From the NCBI RefSeq assembly GCF_003121895.1, contig NZ_QEWW01000001.1, forward strand, positions 372,001-436,000: a stretch of DNA of 64,000 nt, given 5' to 3'. This document shows, in pieces, positions 8,850 through 20,100 of this stretch (position 1 is the first letter of the stretch; the number at the start of each line of letters is the position of its first letter). The DNA comes from Ignatzschineria cameli. GTDB lineage: Bacteria > Pseudomonadota > Gammaproteobacteria > Cardiobacteriales > Wohlfahrtiimonadaceae. The translations under genes were made by a program, and so were the position numbers. The notes beneath the pieces are model-generated. The model searched no databases. It had not been told where the DNA came from and saw nothing but the letters and a program-made list of their open reading frames with translations.

Positions 8850-9023
8850 TTATAACTCTCCAAAGATCAGTTCGATTGTAGATTGATAAGGTGTTTGTAA
8901 TTATGTTTGTAATTAGTTAGCTTGAAATAGTTTTCTTTAAAACTTATTTAAGACTTATTTAAAACTTATTGTGACGCTATTGAGAGATGATTACAAGTGG
9001 TAATCGCTAGCAAGTCTGATCGA

Positions 9024-9084
9024 AAGAAGAGCCCAGTTTCGATTAAGAGTAACATTGATCTCCTAACTCAACTGAGCTTCTTCT
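9024..9084 (-). other. Long imperfect inverted repeat downstream of tyrS
   Basis: AAGAAGAGCCCAGTT (9024-9038) and AACTGAGCTTCTTCT (9070-9084) are nearly complementary arms around a 31-nt loop, about 40 bp past the tyrS stop. No strong T-tract follows on the minus strand, so it could be an inefficient terminator or a transcript-end stabilising structure. Confidence 0.5.
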
Positions 9085-9123
9085 ATCTGAATCCTTCTAA
9101 CTTTTTTCTAACTTTTTGCTAAT

Positions 9124-10326
9124 CTATTTTACAATCACATTAGCAATACGACGTTTACCAACTTGGATAATAACATTATCCCCTTTAGCAAGCGTTAAGC
9201 CTTTATCTTCGATGCGCTCTTGATTGATGCGAACCGCTCCTTCAGTAATCATTCTAAACCCTTCAGAGTTAGAGCTAACAAGGCCAGCATCTCGCATTGC
9301 TTGTGCAATACCGATAACACCATCCGTAGAAGTGACTACTTTCTCTTCAATATTTTCAGGCAGATTACCTTTCTGGAATCGCTCAATAAAGTTGCGCTGT
9401 GCTGAAGCCGCTGCTTCGGCATTATGATAACGGGTGATCAATTCATCACAGAGTTCAAACTTAACATCGCGTGGGTTACGTCCTGCAGCGACTTCTGCTT
9501 TTAGACGCTCGATCTCAGCATTTGAGCGGAAGCTTAAGAGTTCGAAATAGTTCCACATAAGATCATCTGAGATCGACATCAATTTACCAAATTGTTCATC
9601 TGGCGCTTCATCAACCCCGACATAGTTGCCGAGAGATTTAGACATCTTATTGACGCCATCAAGACCTACAAGAAGTGGCATAGTGATAGCACATTGTGGT
9701 TTGCTATTTCCATAAGCACGCTGAAGATCACGCCCCATTAAGAGGTTGAACTTCTGGTCTGTCCCGCCGATCTCAACATCCGTCTGAAGATGAACGGAGT
9801 CATATCCTTGCAATAATGGGTAGATAAACTCATGAATCGCAATCGGTTGTTGAGCTTTATAACGCTTTTCAAAGTCATCACGCTCTAACATGCGCGCAAC
9901 CGTGTGGCGTGATGCTAATTGAATCATGCCAGCTGTACCAAGCTCGCCTAACCATTGGGAGTTGAAGACAACTTTGGTTAACTTAGGATCGAGCACTTTA
10001 AAGATCTGCTCTTCATAGGTTTTAGCATTTGCTAAGACCTGCTCACGAGTGAGCGGCTTACGAGTAACATCTTTGCCTGAAGGGTCACCGATCATGCCGG
10101 TGAAGTCACCGATTAGAAAGTTTACTTCATGACCGAGATCTTGAAAATGACGCATCTTATTGATAACGACGGTATGTCCGAGATGTAGATCTGGAGCTGT
10201 AGGGTCAAATCCTACTTTAATGCGGAGCTGACGATTCTCTTTCAATTTAGCGGTTAAATCTTCAATGGAGATCACTTCATCAGTACCACGTTGAATAATC
10301 TCTAGACTCTCTTCTATGGTTGCCAT
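9124..10326 (-). CDS. tyrS: Tyrosyl-tRNA synthetase
   Basis: Class I aminoacyl-tRNA synthetase that charges tRNA-Tyr. 400 residues, the shorter TyrS subtype. The ATP-binding HIGH equivalent is HLGH (48-51) and the KMSKS loop is at 227-231. The Rossmann core includes [13 protein letters not shown]. The last about 65 residues form the S4 RNA-binding domain (from [17 protein letters not shown] to the end). It lies downstream of the L,D-transpeptidase gene with a 135-bp gap. Motifs are complete. Confidence 0.97.
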   Translation of the reverse strand: MATIEESLEIIQRGTDEVISIEDLTAKLKENRQLRIKVGFDPTAPDLHLGHTVVINKMRHFQDLGHEVNFLIGDFTGMIGDPSGKDVTRKPLTREQVLANAKTYEEQIFKVLDPKLTKVVFNSQWLGELGTAGMIQLASRHTVARMLERDDFEKRYKAQQPIAIHEFIYPLLQGYDSVHLQTDVEIGGTDQKFNLLMGRDLQRAYGNSKPQCAITMPLLVGLDGVNKMSKSLGNYVGVDEAPDEQFGKLMSISDDLMWNYFELLSFRSNAEIERLKAEVAAGRNPRDVKFELCDELITRYHNAEAAASAQRNFIERFQKGNLPENIEEKVVTSTDGVIGIAQAMRDAGLVSSNSEGFRMITEGAVRINQERIEDKGLTLAKGDNVIIQVGKRRIANVIVK

Positions 10327-10461
10327 ACTTTTATCCTAAATATTCTTAATATGCTTAAATGAGTTGTGAGTCATCTGCTCAATCCTTCAAGGGATGATTA
10401 ATGACTTGTTAATAATGACGTCTCGCGACGTCTGTCATACTTTTACTATTCACTTATTTCA

Positions 10462-11775
10462 TTATTGAAATGAGTTATTTTGCTGGCGCCGCTCTTCTGC
10501 TGAAGGGGGAAAGACAATCTCCTCCATCTCAATGGTCGGCTCACCTAAGCGACTCTCTTGAATGATCGTTCTCTTTTTCATCTTGAGGGTCGATTCTGGC
10601 TTATAAGTCTCATCGCGACGTTCTTTTGCAAGCTCTTCAGCTGTTGGCTGGAGGGGATTGCTGCTTGGTGTACTATTTAGTGTACTGTTGGGTGTCGCAT
10701 TACTATATTCTGTATTGATACGAGTGCCGATACCATCGCTTCCTAAGCTACTCACCACTGGTGGCGCAACTTCTATCACCGGCATCTCAGGGCTAGACAT
10801 CAGCTCAATAGAGCTGCTTGTTCCAGCGATATTTGCAGGTGATTTTGTCGGTATATGGGAGACTTTCTCACCGATGATAATGGGGATACCGGTCTGTTGC
10901 TGAACTGCTAAGTTCACCATATCGTAGTTGATCGATGCATTAGGATAGGGTTTGATAAACTCAGCAAGCTGCTTGAGTGCCTGCTCTTTAAGGGCGGGAA
11001 CCGAGAGATTATCTTCCTCTAAAGGAGGATGAACCTCGATCATAATATCATTGCCCGAAAAGCCATATTTCACCGGCTGATTGAGGAAGGTGACCATGGT
11101 ATTGGTGGGAACCATATCGTAAAGATGCTCGATATGTTGTGGATAGAAACGCATACAGCCATGGGTAACACGCATACCGATACCGGTTTCATCATTGGTT
11201 CCATGGAGCAGATAGCTAGGAAGGGCAAGGCGTAAAACGCGAGTCCCTAAGGGGTTGTCTGGACCTGCCGGAACAACGCTTGGGAGCGTTCCACGACCCA
11301 TTTCCACATGCTCTCTTCGAATAGACTCAGGTGGATACCAAGCGGGATTTTCTTGCTTTCGAGTAATCGACCAGGAGCCTAAGGGCGTTTTCCAATCCAT
11401 TCGTCCCACACCGACAGGATAGACATAAACCTTATCTGAACCTTCTAAGAAGTAATAAGTCCGCATTTCAGGGATATTGGAGACAATTCCTGAGCGCTTA
11501 CCTTCTGGTAAGATAAATTGGGTGGGCAGTACAAGGGGTTGGTTCTCATTGAGCATCCAGGCATTAATTCCGGGATTTGCCCAGCGAAGCTCGTCATAAC
11601 CCATCTCATGACGAATCGTAAGATCCACAAGTGATTCATGTTTTTTAGGAGTGACATAGACAAGCTCACCAATAACATCATCACCCGCTTTGGGTTTTTG
11701 GTATTCAACATACTTCTGTGCGTATGCCGATGAGACGAGGAAACCAACGGCTAATAATATGCGCTTCAATTTCAT
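10462..11775 (-). CDS. Periplasmic L,D-transpeptidase (YkuD domain)
   Basis: 437 residues with a Sec signal peptide (cleavage likely after AYA, residue 19), so it acts on peptidoglycan in the periplasm. An N-terminal LysM-like segment (DLTIRHEMGYDELRWANP, about 51-68) is followed by the YkuD catalytic domain. That domain has HGTN (191-194) and THGCMR with nucleophile Cys207 and His205. ErfK/YbiS-type enzymes form 3-3 cross-links or attach Braun-type lipoproteins. The C-terminal about 180 residues are a Pro/Ser/Thr- and Glu-rich extension without a domain I recognise. This makes it about 100 residues longer than E. coli relatives. No lpp homologue is in the window. Confidence 0.9.
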   Translation of the reverse strand: MKLKRILLAVGFLVSSAYAQKYVEYQKPKAGDDVIGELVYVTPKKHESLVDLTIRHEMGYDELRWANPGINAWMLNENQPLVLPTQFILPEGKRSGIVSNIPEMRTYYFLEGSDKVYVYPVGVGRMDWKTPLGSWSITRKQENPAWYPPESIRREHVEMGRGTLPSVVPAGPDNPLGTRVLRLALPSYLLHGTNDETGIGMRVTHGCMRFYPQHIEHLYDMVPTNTMVTFLNQPVKYGFSGNDIMIEVHPPLEEDNLSVPALKEQALKQLAEFIKPYPNASINYDMVNLAVQQQTGIPIIIGEKVSHIPTKSPANIAGTSSSIELMSSPEMPVIEVAPPVVSSLGSDGIGTRINTEYSNATPNSTLNSTPSSNPLQPTAEELAKERRDETYKPESTLKMKKRTIIQESRLGEPTIEMEEIVFPPSAEERRQQNNSFQ

Positions 11776-11819
11776 ATATTACTTCTCAGCAAGGTTAGAT
11801 CGTGAAAAAGGGGGTAAAC

Positions 11820-12144
<325 letters not shown>

Positions 12145-12337
12145 TGCCAAAATGGTTGAGAGTGTTACCGTTAGCTTAACAGAGAACGCTTGAGGAGGCT
12201 TATAAAAAAGACCTATAAAAAGCGATCCATTTGCGATTCATTTAAGAAAGGTGACGCTCTATTCTTTGCTCTATTTTTTTACTCTATTTTAAACTGTTTC
12301 CTAATCGATACTTTATTAAATTATTCTAACTTATTGA

Positions 12338-13621
12338 TTAGAGATACTCTCGATTCTGCATATAAGGCTTGAGGACCTCAGGGATACGAATTCGACCATC
12401 TGCTTCTTGATAATTCTCTAAAACAGCGACGAGCGTTCTTCCTACAGCAAGACCCGAGCCGTTAAGGGTATGCATCAATTCCGGCTTACCACTTTCGCTA
12501 TTGCGATAACGTGCTTTTAAGCGACGCGCCTGGAAATCTTCACAGTTAGAGCAAGAAGAGATCTCACGATACTTCTGTTGCCCTGGTAACCAAACTTCTA
12601 GGTCATAAGTTTTTGCAGCGGAAAAGCCCATGTCGCCGGTACAGAGAACTACACGACGATAGGGGAGCTCTAATTTTTCTAAAATAATTTCCGCATGGCG
12701 AACGAGGCGCTCTAATGCATCGTAAGAATCATCTGGTTTGGTGAAGTGGACTAATTCCACCTTCTCAAATTGATGCTGACGAATCATGCCGCGGGTATCT
12801 CGACCATAGCTTCCTGCTTCTGAGCGGAAACAGTTACTATGAGCAACTAATTGTGTCGGGAGTGCAATCTCTTCCCAAATCACATCTTGAGCTAAGTTAG
12901 AGAGAGGAACTTCCGCTGTTGGAATAAGATAGAAGTTGCGATCATCTTCTAACTTAAAGAGATCTTCTGAAAATTTAGGTAATTGAGCAGTACCGTAGAG
13001 GCTCTTTTGATTGACAACAACAGGAACGTTGACCTCAACATAGTTATGCTCTTCCGTATGGGTATCGAGCATAAATTGTGCGAGTGCTCGATGAAGCTTC
13101 GCCATATTAGATTTTAAAACAACAAAGCGAGAGCCACTGATCTTAGCGGCAGATTCAAAGTCCATTCCTAAAGATTCACCTAAAGCGACATGATCTTTAG
13201 GTTCAAAATCAAATTCATGAGGCGTTCCCCAGCGTTTAATCTCAACATTATCATCCTCATTCTTGCCGACAGGCACATCGTTGTGAGGAAGATTGGGCAT
13301 ATCAAGGAGAATTTTTTCTAGCTCTTCGCTCACGACATTGAGTTCAGCCTCAACCTTGGAGAGTTGATCACCTAAATCCGCTACAGAAGCTAAAATTTCA
13401 GAGGCATCTTCCCCTTTCGACTTGGCAATACCGATCTCTTTAGAGCGTTTATTGCGCTCATTTTGCAACTCTTGAAGCGAGATCTGTAAGGTGCGACGGC
13501 TCTCTTCAAGTTTATTGAATCGTTCCGTGTCTAGGTTATAGCCACGTTTTGCAAGTAGAGTAACAACATCATCTAAATTCTGTCTTAATATGCGTGGATC
13601 AATCACTTGTATATCCTTCAT
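12338..13621 (-). CDS. serS: Seryl-tRNA synthetase
   Basis: Class II synthetase charging tRNA-Ser and tRNA-Sec. 427 residues, normal length. The N-terminal antiparallel coiled coil (about 30-105) that grips the long variable arm of tRNA-Ser is clear. The catalytic core has TAEVPLSNL, motif 2 as [20 protein letters not shown], and motif 3 in [19 protein letters not shown]. It starts at ATG 13619-13621. Downstream lies the inverted repeat of the yfhL leader. Confidence 0.97.
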   Translation of the reverse strand: MKDIQVIDPRILRQNLDDVVTLLAKRGYNLDTERFNKLEESRRTLQISLQELQNERNKRSKEIGIAKSKGEDASEILASVADLGDQLSKVEAELNVVSEELEKILLDMPNLPHNDVPVGKNEDDNVEIKRWGTPHEFDFEPKDHVALGESLGMDFESAAKISGSRFVVLKSNMAKLHRALAQFMLDTHTEEHNYVEVNVPVVVNQKSLYGTAQLPKFSEDLFKLEDDRNFYLIPTAEVPLSNLAQDVIWEEIALPTQLVAHSNCFRSEAGSYGRDTRGMIRQHQFEKVELVHFTKPDDSYDALERLVRHAEIILEKLELPYRRVVLCTGDMGFSAAKTYDLEVWLPGQQKYREISSCSNCEDFQARRLKARYRNSESGKPELMHTLNGSGLAVGRTLVAVLENYQEADGRIRIPEVLKPYMQNREYL

Positions 13622-13957
13622 GAAGAGTGAAAATTAACCCCGTATTATATACGAAAAAAGGTATTGCTTCCAAAGTAATATCGGTTAGGGGATAGCGGGA
13701 GCTTTAACGGGGTTAATAAGAATAGTGATATCATTGAGTGATTGTTTTATAAGATCTTCAATAAGTCTCCGATAACTCCCCTATAAGTGATTCTGCAAAG
13801 TGAGATTTATGAAGATTTATAGAGATTTATAGAGGTTTATAGGGACGATAGGAGATTGTAGGGATCAAGAGGCATGTTGAGAGATCATCAGTGATGGTAG
13901 TGGTGATGGTGATGAGTAGAGACACTGAGAGTAACTGAAGAAAGTTGAGGATAATTG
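13622..13957. other. Intergenic gap between divergent serS and lipoprotein genes
   Basis: Nothing coding is seen. The section 13800-13850 is a series of variants of GATTTATAGA (period about 12 bp), another of the short-period intergenic repeats found through this window. The promoters of serS and of the lipoprotein gene must both lie here. Confidence 0.5.
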
Positions 13958-14596
13958 ATGCAAAAGAGTGTGATAAGCGCGATTAGTGAAAGAGAGAGCG
14001 GCGATGGCAGTGCGGGAATATTTCAGGGGTTCAAGGTCGAGATCAGGATCTTCAGCTCGATTTTGCAGCCTGTTTTTAAATTTTTTGATAGAAGATCTGC
14101 CTTTTTAGGGCTCGGCTGCGCGCTATTATTGTCGGGATGTGGCTCTGTGATGCAGGCTCAGCAGGAAGCGATGGATCATTATCGAGCTATTATTCTTGAG
14201 GAAGCACAACTTGATAACTCAACACGAGAGCAGCTTTATCAGCAAGAGGGCTGGTATCAGGAGAAGATTTGGCAAAAGCGAGAGAAGGGCGGAAATACAG
14301 ATGGGAAAGATTCTTCACTTTCGCCAGAAGCCTCTGCCTTACGGACGCGCGATTTTGTAGAGTGTTTAGAATCTGCTAATGCGATTGAAGCGGGAATTAG
14401 TGAGCGAATGGGCGGGGGAGACCCCATACAGATCGTTCATGGAAGAGCGACAGTTGAGGTCTGCATGGTGACGCGAGGTTATCATATTATCCCACCTCAT
14501 CGACCACTGATTTGTGAAACAGATCAATATGATGTTTTACCTGTTTGCCATTTTGCAAGAAGAGAGATTCTCAACTATCGCGATCAATGGCGTTAA
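13958..14596 (+). CDS. Predicted lipoprotein of unknown function
   Basis: 212 residues from ATG 13958, which follows TTGAGG at 6 bp. Lipobox LLSGC places the lipidated cysteine at about residue 61, after a basic, unusually long N-region and the hydrophobic stretch AFLGLGCALLL. A shorter start at a non-ATG codon near the hydrophobic core is possible and would give a normal-sized signal. The mature part is hydrophilic with a Gln/Glu-rich helix. It has four cysteines near the end (VECLES, VEVCMV, LICETD, PVCHF), which could form two disulfides. I do not recognise the family. Its stop overlaps the convergent next gene by 4 bp. Confidence 0.65.
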   Translation: MQKSVISAISERESGDGSAGIFQGFKVEIRIFSSILQPVFKFFDRRSAFLGLGCALLLSGCGSVMQAQQEAMDHYRAIILEEAQLDNSTREQLYQQEGWYQEKIWQKREKGGNTDGKDSSLSPEASALRTRDFVECLESANAIEAGISERMGGGDPIQIVHGRATVEVCMVTRGYHIIPPHRPLICETDQYDVLPVCHFARREILNYRDQWR

Positions 14597-15324
14597 GTGA
14601 AGGAGACGATGCGATATTTTTGTGCAAGGAAGATCGCATTCTCCATCGATTTTTTAAGAAGCGGTTGCAGGTAGGCAAAATTCTCGTCTTCTAACTTTAA
14701 GATATTGATGACGCGTAGTAGGGAAGCAAGCTCTGCTGTTACCGAGAGCGTAACAAGATAGAGTGCCGGTGAGTGCTCTTTATCCTTAAAGCTATAGTGT
14801 TGATCGTAGTAGTAGAGAAGATCGTTAAAGACTTTAATGGCATTGAGCCGTTCCGGTGTAAATTTCTCAATAAATTGAGCTTCACTCAGTAAGATGCGCT
14901 CTTTTCGTGTTGTTAACGCTAAGTCTGCAAGATACTCCTCTGTTAGATAGTGTTCCGATAAGCGATCCACTTTTTGTGAGAAGGTGAGAAGCATCATCTG
15001 AAAGTGTTGATTGAAGAGTTGTCTTTTCGCCTCCTCTTTCTGCTCTCGCATCTCTTCTCGCGTTCTTCCTAATTCCTCTCGATTAATAGCTAACTCTTCA
15101 CGATTGAGTTGTAGATCTTCTCTTTGTAGATGAAGAGAGTAGAGTACACCGGTAAAGGCGACCCCGGTAAAGAGCGCTACAATTGCATCAAAGAAGATGC
15201 TTTCATTATTAGGGCTCTTTAACGTGAGATAGATAGCGATGAGCCAAGTCATTACAATAAAAGCGATTGTAATCACAAATAGCCAGTTGAAAGGTGGGCG
15301 TTGCTCACGGTTTTTTCGGCGCAT
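14593..15324 (-). CDS. Two-TM coiled-coil protein resembling putative phage abortive-infection family
   Basis: 243 residues. Two membrane segments at the N-terminus (about 13-34 and 45-65) are followed by a coiled coil with an obvious 7-residue REEL repeat (LQREDLQLNREEL, AINREELGRTREEM). A helical cytoplasmic domain beginning FNQHFQMMLLTFSQKVD follows. This order and the LQRxELxxxREEL wording match proteins annotated as putative phage abortive-infection proteins. The match is from memory of family appearance, and experimental support for that family name is thin. Alternatively it is a generic membrane scaffold. It converges on the lipoprotein gene with overlapping stop codons (TTAA shared). 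Confidence 0.6.
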   Translation of the reverse strand: MRRKNREQRPPFNWLFVITIAFIVMTWLIAIYLTLKSPNNESIFFDAIVALFTGVAFTGVLYSLHLQREDLQLNREELAINREELGRTREEMREQKEEAKRQLFNQHFQMMLLTFSQKVDRLSEHYLTEEYLADLALTTRKERILLSEAQFIEKFTPERLNAIKVFNDLLYYYDQHYSFKDKEHSPALYLVTLSVTAELASLLRVINILKLEDENFAYLQPLLKKSMENAIFLAQKYRIVSFT

Positions 15325-15402
15325 AGGCAGTGGCTCCTTGAGAATCGATAATTGAAGATTAAAAAACCATAATAGATGCCAAGATGACTGATGTAAGGTC
15401 TC

Positions 15403-16842
15403 TTATGAAGCCTCTTCACCACTTTCTAGATAAGCATTAGGATCTTGGAATCGCCCTTGATCGAGTAGACCTAACTCTTTATCGGTTACAACGGATGCAG
15501 TTAGTGCGCCGGAGATATTGGTCATTGTTCTTCCCATATCAATCATCGGGTCGATGGCTAATACCATACCAATGAGAGGGAAATACTCACCCATTCCCAT
15601 GCCGGAGAGGGCGATTGTAGCCGCAATAGTTGCCGTTCCCGGAACGCCGGCGATGCCGATGGAGCCAATGACAATTACAATAAGAAGCATGATATAGAAT
15701 TGTAGATCTGTCTCAATGCCGACCATATGAGCAACCATCATCACAAGAAGAGCAGGAAAGAAGCCGGCACAACCATTCATCCCCATTGTTGTTCCAAGTG
15801 AGGGGATTAGATTAGCAGTACTGCCAGAAACTCCCATTCTCTCTGTTAATGTGGAGATCGCAAGAGGCAGAGTACCAACAGAAGAGCGGCTAGAAAAGGC
15901 CATCACTAAAGTGTCACGCGATTTACGAAGAAACATTAACGGGGAGAGGCCATGTCCCGCAACGATCACAAGATGAATCATAATCATAATAAAGGTTGCA
16001 ATATAGATCGCAATCACAAAGCTTGAGACCTTAATCACTGCCGGAATCCCATTGGTCATAATGGTGCCGGCTAAGAGTGCAATAATGGCATAGGGCATAT
16101 ATTTGATAATAGTCATAGTGATACTCATCACTATTTTGTGAAGCGCATCGATCAGCTTTTGGAAAATAGAGATCGCCTCTTCTGCTTTAGGTCTCATCCG
16201 GTTTGCCGCAACTCCTACTAAGGCAGAGAAGATCACAAGCCCAATAATATTGTTATTATTCATTGCTGAGATAATATTATTAGGCACAAGATTAACAAAG
16301 GTATCCACTAAGGTGGTGTATTCACGCTCTTTTGCCGCTGTCTCGATCAAGGCATCGCCATAACCTAGCCTCATAATATTAGCAATAAAGATCCCTAATA
16401 ATGCCGCAATGCCGGTGGTAAAGAGAAGCCAGAAGATACCTCGACGCGCCACTTTTGTTAGACGTTGGTCGCCACCAAAATCTAAAATAACCTTCACAAT
16501 AGAGACAAAAACAAGGGGAATAACGAGCATTCGGATAAAGGCGATAAAGGTTCGACCAAAGAGTCCATACCAGGTAGCGGTCTCTTTTAAGACAATATTG
16601 GCTTGATCAGGAAAGCCTTGCCACGCTTGAATGCCTAATCCGATTACTGCGCCTAAAATCAGACCAACCGACATTCGCATAAAGAAGCTCGATTTACGCT
16701 TCTGAAGACGATAGATCACCCAAAAAGCGAACGCTAAGATTAGAAGACCGATGATTGTCTCGTAACGGGAGATCGCTAAGAAATTTTCAAAGAATGCACC
16801 TTGAAAAAGTGGGGTTTGTGGGGTGTCGATACTCTCAGGCAT
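15403..16842 (-). CDS. Dicarboxylate/amino acid:cation symporter, TcyP-like
   Basis: 479 residues with about nine hydrophobic segments: inner-membrane secondary transporter of the DAACS family. The segment FSSRSSVGTLPLAISTL followed by a conserved NLIPSLGTTMGMNG loop is the HP1/TM7 region that binds substrate and cation. The GIAGVPGTATIAA loop (HP2) and MIDMGRTMTNISG (TM8) complete the site. The wording is closer to the L-cystine transporter TcyP than to GltP or DctA, so cystine is the most likely substrate (inference). It is monocistronic, with ATG at 16840-16842 preceded by GGAGCAGG. Confidence 0.85.
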   Translation of the reverse strand: MPESIDTPQTPLFQGAFFENFLAISRYETIIGLLILAFAFWVIYRLQKRKSSFFMRMSVGLILGAVIGLGIQAWQGFPDQANIVLKETATWYGLFGRTFIAFIRMLVIPLVFVSIVKVILDFGGDQRLTKVARRGIFWLLFTTGIAALLGIFIANIMRLGYGDALIETAAKEREYTTLVDTFVNLVPNNIISAMNNNNIIGLVIFSALVGVAANRMRPKAEEAISIFQKLIDALHKIVMSITMTIIKYMPYAIIALLAGTIMTNGIPAVIKVSSFVIAIYIATFIMIMIHLVIVAGHGLSPLMFLRKSRDTLVMAFSSRSSVGTLPLAISTLTERMGVSGSTANLIPSLGTTMGMNGCAGFFPALLVMMVAHMVGIETDLQFYIMLLIVIVIGSIGIAGVPGTATIAATIALSGMGMGEYFPLIGMVLAIDPMIDMGRTMTNISGALTASVVTDKELGLLDQGRFQDPNAYLESGEEAS

Positions 16843-17181
16843 AATCCTGCTCCTTTATTTATATTTATAAGAATATAATTTTGCCAGTCGATGCTAAATT
16901 CGATAATGATCTGTCGTAGCGTGATCGCATCGCTACTCTCTGTCATGTCGCTATTGTACCTCTATTGCATCTTTATTACGTTAGCTTAAGATTAATTGTT
17001 ATGAATCACAACAAAAACTGATTATATATGATAAGTATGTTTTTAGCATTCTCTTTTATTATCCATTTTTCATCAATAAACGCTCATCAATAAGCAGGTA
17101 AAGAGCGAGTAAAAATGGTGAAATTGTGCTAGATTATATCCTTTTTATTATTCCCCCAATTGAGTATGGAAAGAGTCACCT
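16843..17181. other. Intergenic gap between divergent symporter and smc
   Basis: 339 bases, AT-rich, with no ORF. The duplicated CATCAATAA (about 17070-17095) is the only structure I see. It must contain promoters for both the symporter (minus) and smc (plus). Confidence 0.4.
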
Positions 17182-20100
17182 ATGCGCTTAAAGAAAGTTA
17201 AACTCTCTGGTTTTAAATCATTTGTTGAGCCGACAACTTTTGTTTTAACGAGCAAACTAAATGGTATCGTAGGGCCTAATGGTTGCGGTAAATCCAATAT
17301 CATCGATGCAGTGCGTTGGGTAATGGGGGAATCTTCGGCAAAGCAGCTTCGCGGTGAGTCGATGAGTGATGTGATCTTCAATGGCTCTGAGCGAAGAAAG
17401 CCCGCCGGCATGGCCTCTATCGAGTTGATCTTTGAAAATGATCAGGGTCGATTAGGTGGAAAGTGGTCGGAGTATCGGGAGATTAGCATTAGAAGAACGC
17501 TCGATCGCGATGGAAAGAGTCAATATTTCTTAAATAATACGCGTTGCCGCCGCCGGGATATTACCGATATCTTTTTAGGAACGGGATTAGGTCCTCGCTC
17601 TTATGCCATTATTGAGCAGGGGATGATCTCTCGTATTGTTGAATCTAAGCCAGATGAGCTTCGAGTTTTTTTTGAAGAGGCGGCTAATATCTCAAAGTAT
17701 AAGGAGCGTCGCCATGAGACAGAGCAAAGAATCGAGCATACACGAGAGAATTTAGAGAGGCTCAATGATATTCGTTTAGAGTTAGGCAAGCAGCTCTCTA
17801 AGTTAGAGCGCCAAGCCGATGCTGCAAGACGTTACCAAGCTCTACGAGAGCAGGAGCGGACGATTCGCTATTCGCAAGTGACCGAGCAGAAAAGAGCGAT
17901 TGAGGCTGATATTGAGAAGCTACATCAAGATCATGAAGGGGAGTATGAACAATTTCAAACGGTTCTCACCCAATATCAAGAGGTAAGCGCAGAAATTTTG
18001 GTACAAAAGGAGCATTTTGAGACCTTAGAAGCCACCTTAGCGGAGAAAAATCGAGCGCTCTATCCTTATAAGCAGGCTGTTGATCATCTCAATCATGAAC
18101 AGATACGATTACAAGATCTACAAAAGCAGGCGATGGAATCACAATCAGAGTGGCAAGAGAATGGGGAGAGGCTCTCGCAGGAGTTAGCGGCGACACAATC
18201 GGAATTAACCACCTTAGAAGAGAATCTTAATGAGGAGAAGTTTACCCTCGAATCTCTTGAGGAGCAGCTCTGGCAGGAGCGTGATCAATTATCAACGGTT
18301 GAGCAGTCCCTCGAATCAGCAGAAAAACGTACACAAGCATTACGTGATCAGGTTAAGCAGTTAGAGCAGAAGCTACAATTAGCAACACAGAGCCGACAAT
18401 TTCATCAAGAGCGCCTAACACAGGTAAGTGCTGAGCGAGCAACTCTAGCGTCACAAGATCTAGGTGAAGAGGATCAAGCGGCCTCAGAAGAGCGCCGAGC
18501 GCTTGAATCATCACTTGTCATCTATCGTAAAGAGCAAGGGGAGTTAACAGCGCAAATAGAGGTTGGCGATAGTGAGTTGATTACGTTAAAAGCGGAGATT
18601 AGAACATTACAAGATGAGCAACGACAAGAGCTCGCAACACGAAATCAACTTGCCGGCGAAATAAGTATGTTGCAGAAGATGCTCAATCAGGATGAGCAGA
18701 AGTCACGTTCGCCCCTCTTTGAGCATCTCGTTGTTAAAGAGGGCTGGAATAGCGCTGTTGATACTGTTTTACAACAATTTTTGATGGTTGAGACAGAGAA
18801 GCAACGGGGAAGTAGCTATATCTTAGGCGGGCATGATTATACATATGGTGCCGATCAACTTGGCTACTATATTGAGAGCGATCTGGCGATCGGCTCACTT
18901 CTCTCCCATCTCTATATCTTTGATGATTCTCACTTAGAGCCTCTCGCGATTGAAAAAGATGCCGGCTTTATCGCGTTGAGAGAATCCTTGGCACTCTATG
19001 AAGCGATCGTTACCAAATCGGGTCTTCTCTTTGGACCGGACTGGGCGCTCTATAATACCCAAGATGCACAATTTGGGATCTTAGCGCGACAACGCTCTTT
19101 GGAGAATGCAATAGCAGAGCGGCAAGAGATCGATCAGAAATTGGAATTTTTAGATGAGGCGCTCTATGAGAAAGAGGAGTGCCTGAAGGCGCGTCAACAA
19201 CTGGTAGATAAGGCGCGATCAGCTTTGCAGAAAGTGAATCGTGAATATTACGATCTTGAGAAAAAATTGAGCCTTCTTCTGCAAGCTGAAAGTCATCAGG
19301 CAGAGGTGCGTCATCGCGCGAAACGTCGTTTTGATGAGTTAATGGAAGAGGAGCAGAAGCATCAAGGACAACTTGAGATTCTCTCAACAGAGATTGCATT
19401 AGTGGAGGAGGAGCGAATCCTGCTTCAAGAGCAGCTTGAAGAATCGATGATGCAGTATGAGATGCAAAAGAGCCACTATGGTGAGCAGAAGCAGCAGATG
19501 GACGCATTGCGAGAGCAGCATCGAGCACGAAAAGGGCAAGTTGAACAGTTAGAGCATCACTATGTACGCCTTAAAGAGCGTCATAATCGAGCAGAAGAGG
19601 AGTTAACCTTACTGCAAAAACGGTTAAAATCGCAAGAGAAGGTGGGGGATTATCAAGATAAAATTGCTGATCTTGAGGTTGAGAAGATTGTTGCGATTGA
19701 GCAGTTAGTCACTTTTGAAGCAGATCTTAGTGCGTTAGAGCATGAGGTAGAGAAGGGGCGTATCGCTCTGACCACCCTTGAGGAGCGGCGCGATATCTTT
19801 AATGCCTCATTAGAAGCGCAGAAGAAAAAGATGAATCAATTCTCTATCCGAGAGGCAGAGCTCAATACGAAGCGCGGTATTATCTTAGATCAGTGGGAGA
19901 AGATTGTCTCAGAGATCTCTGATGAGGAGCTCTTAATGGCAAAAGAGCGCTATCAAACTGAAGAGGCAGAGGTTTTAGAGCAGAAATTAAAAGAGATTCA
20001 GAGCGCTATTCAGAAGATGGGTGCCGTTAACCTGATGGCTATTGCCGAAAGTGAAGAGTTGCGGGAGCGTAAAGAGTATCTCGACACACAACATGAAGAT

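Noticed and set aside
19010-19528. 172-residue antisense open frame inside smc
   Set aside because: It is a shadow of the Glu/Gln-rich coiled coil on the opposite strand; the His/Ser/Pro-rich product has no start context or family.
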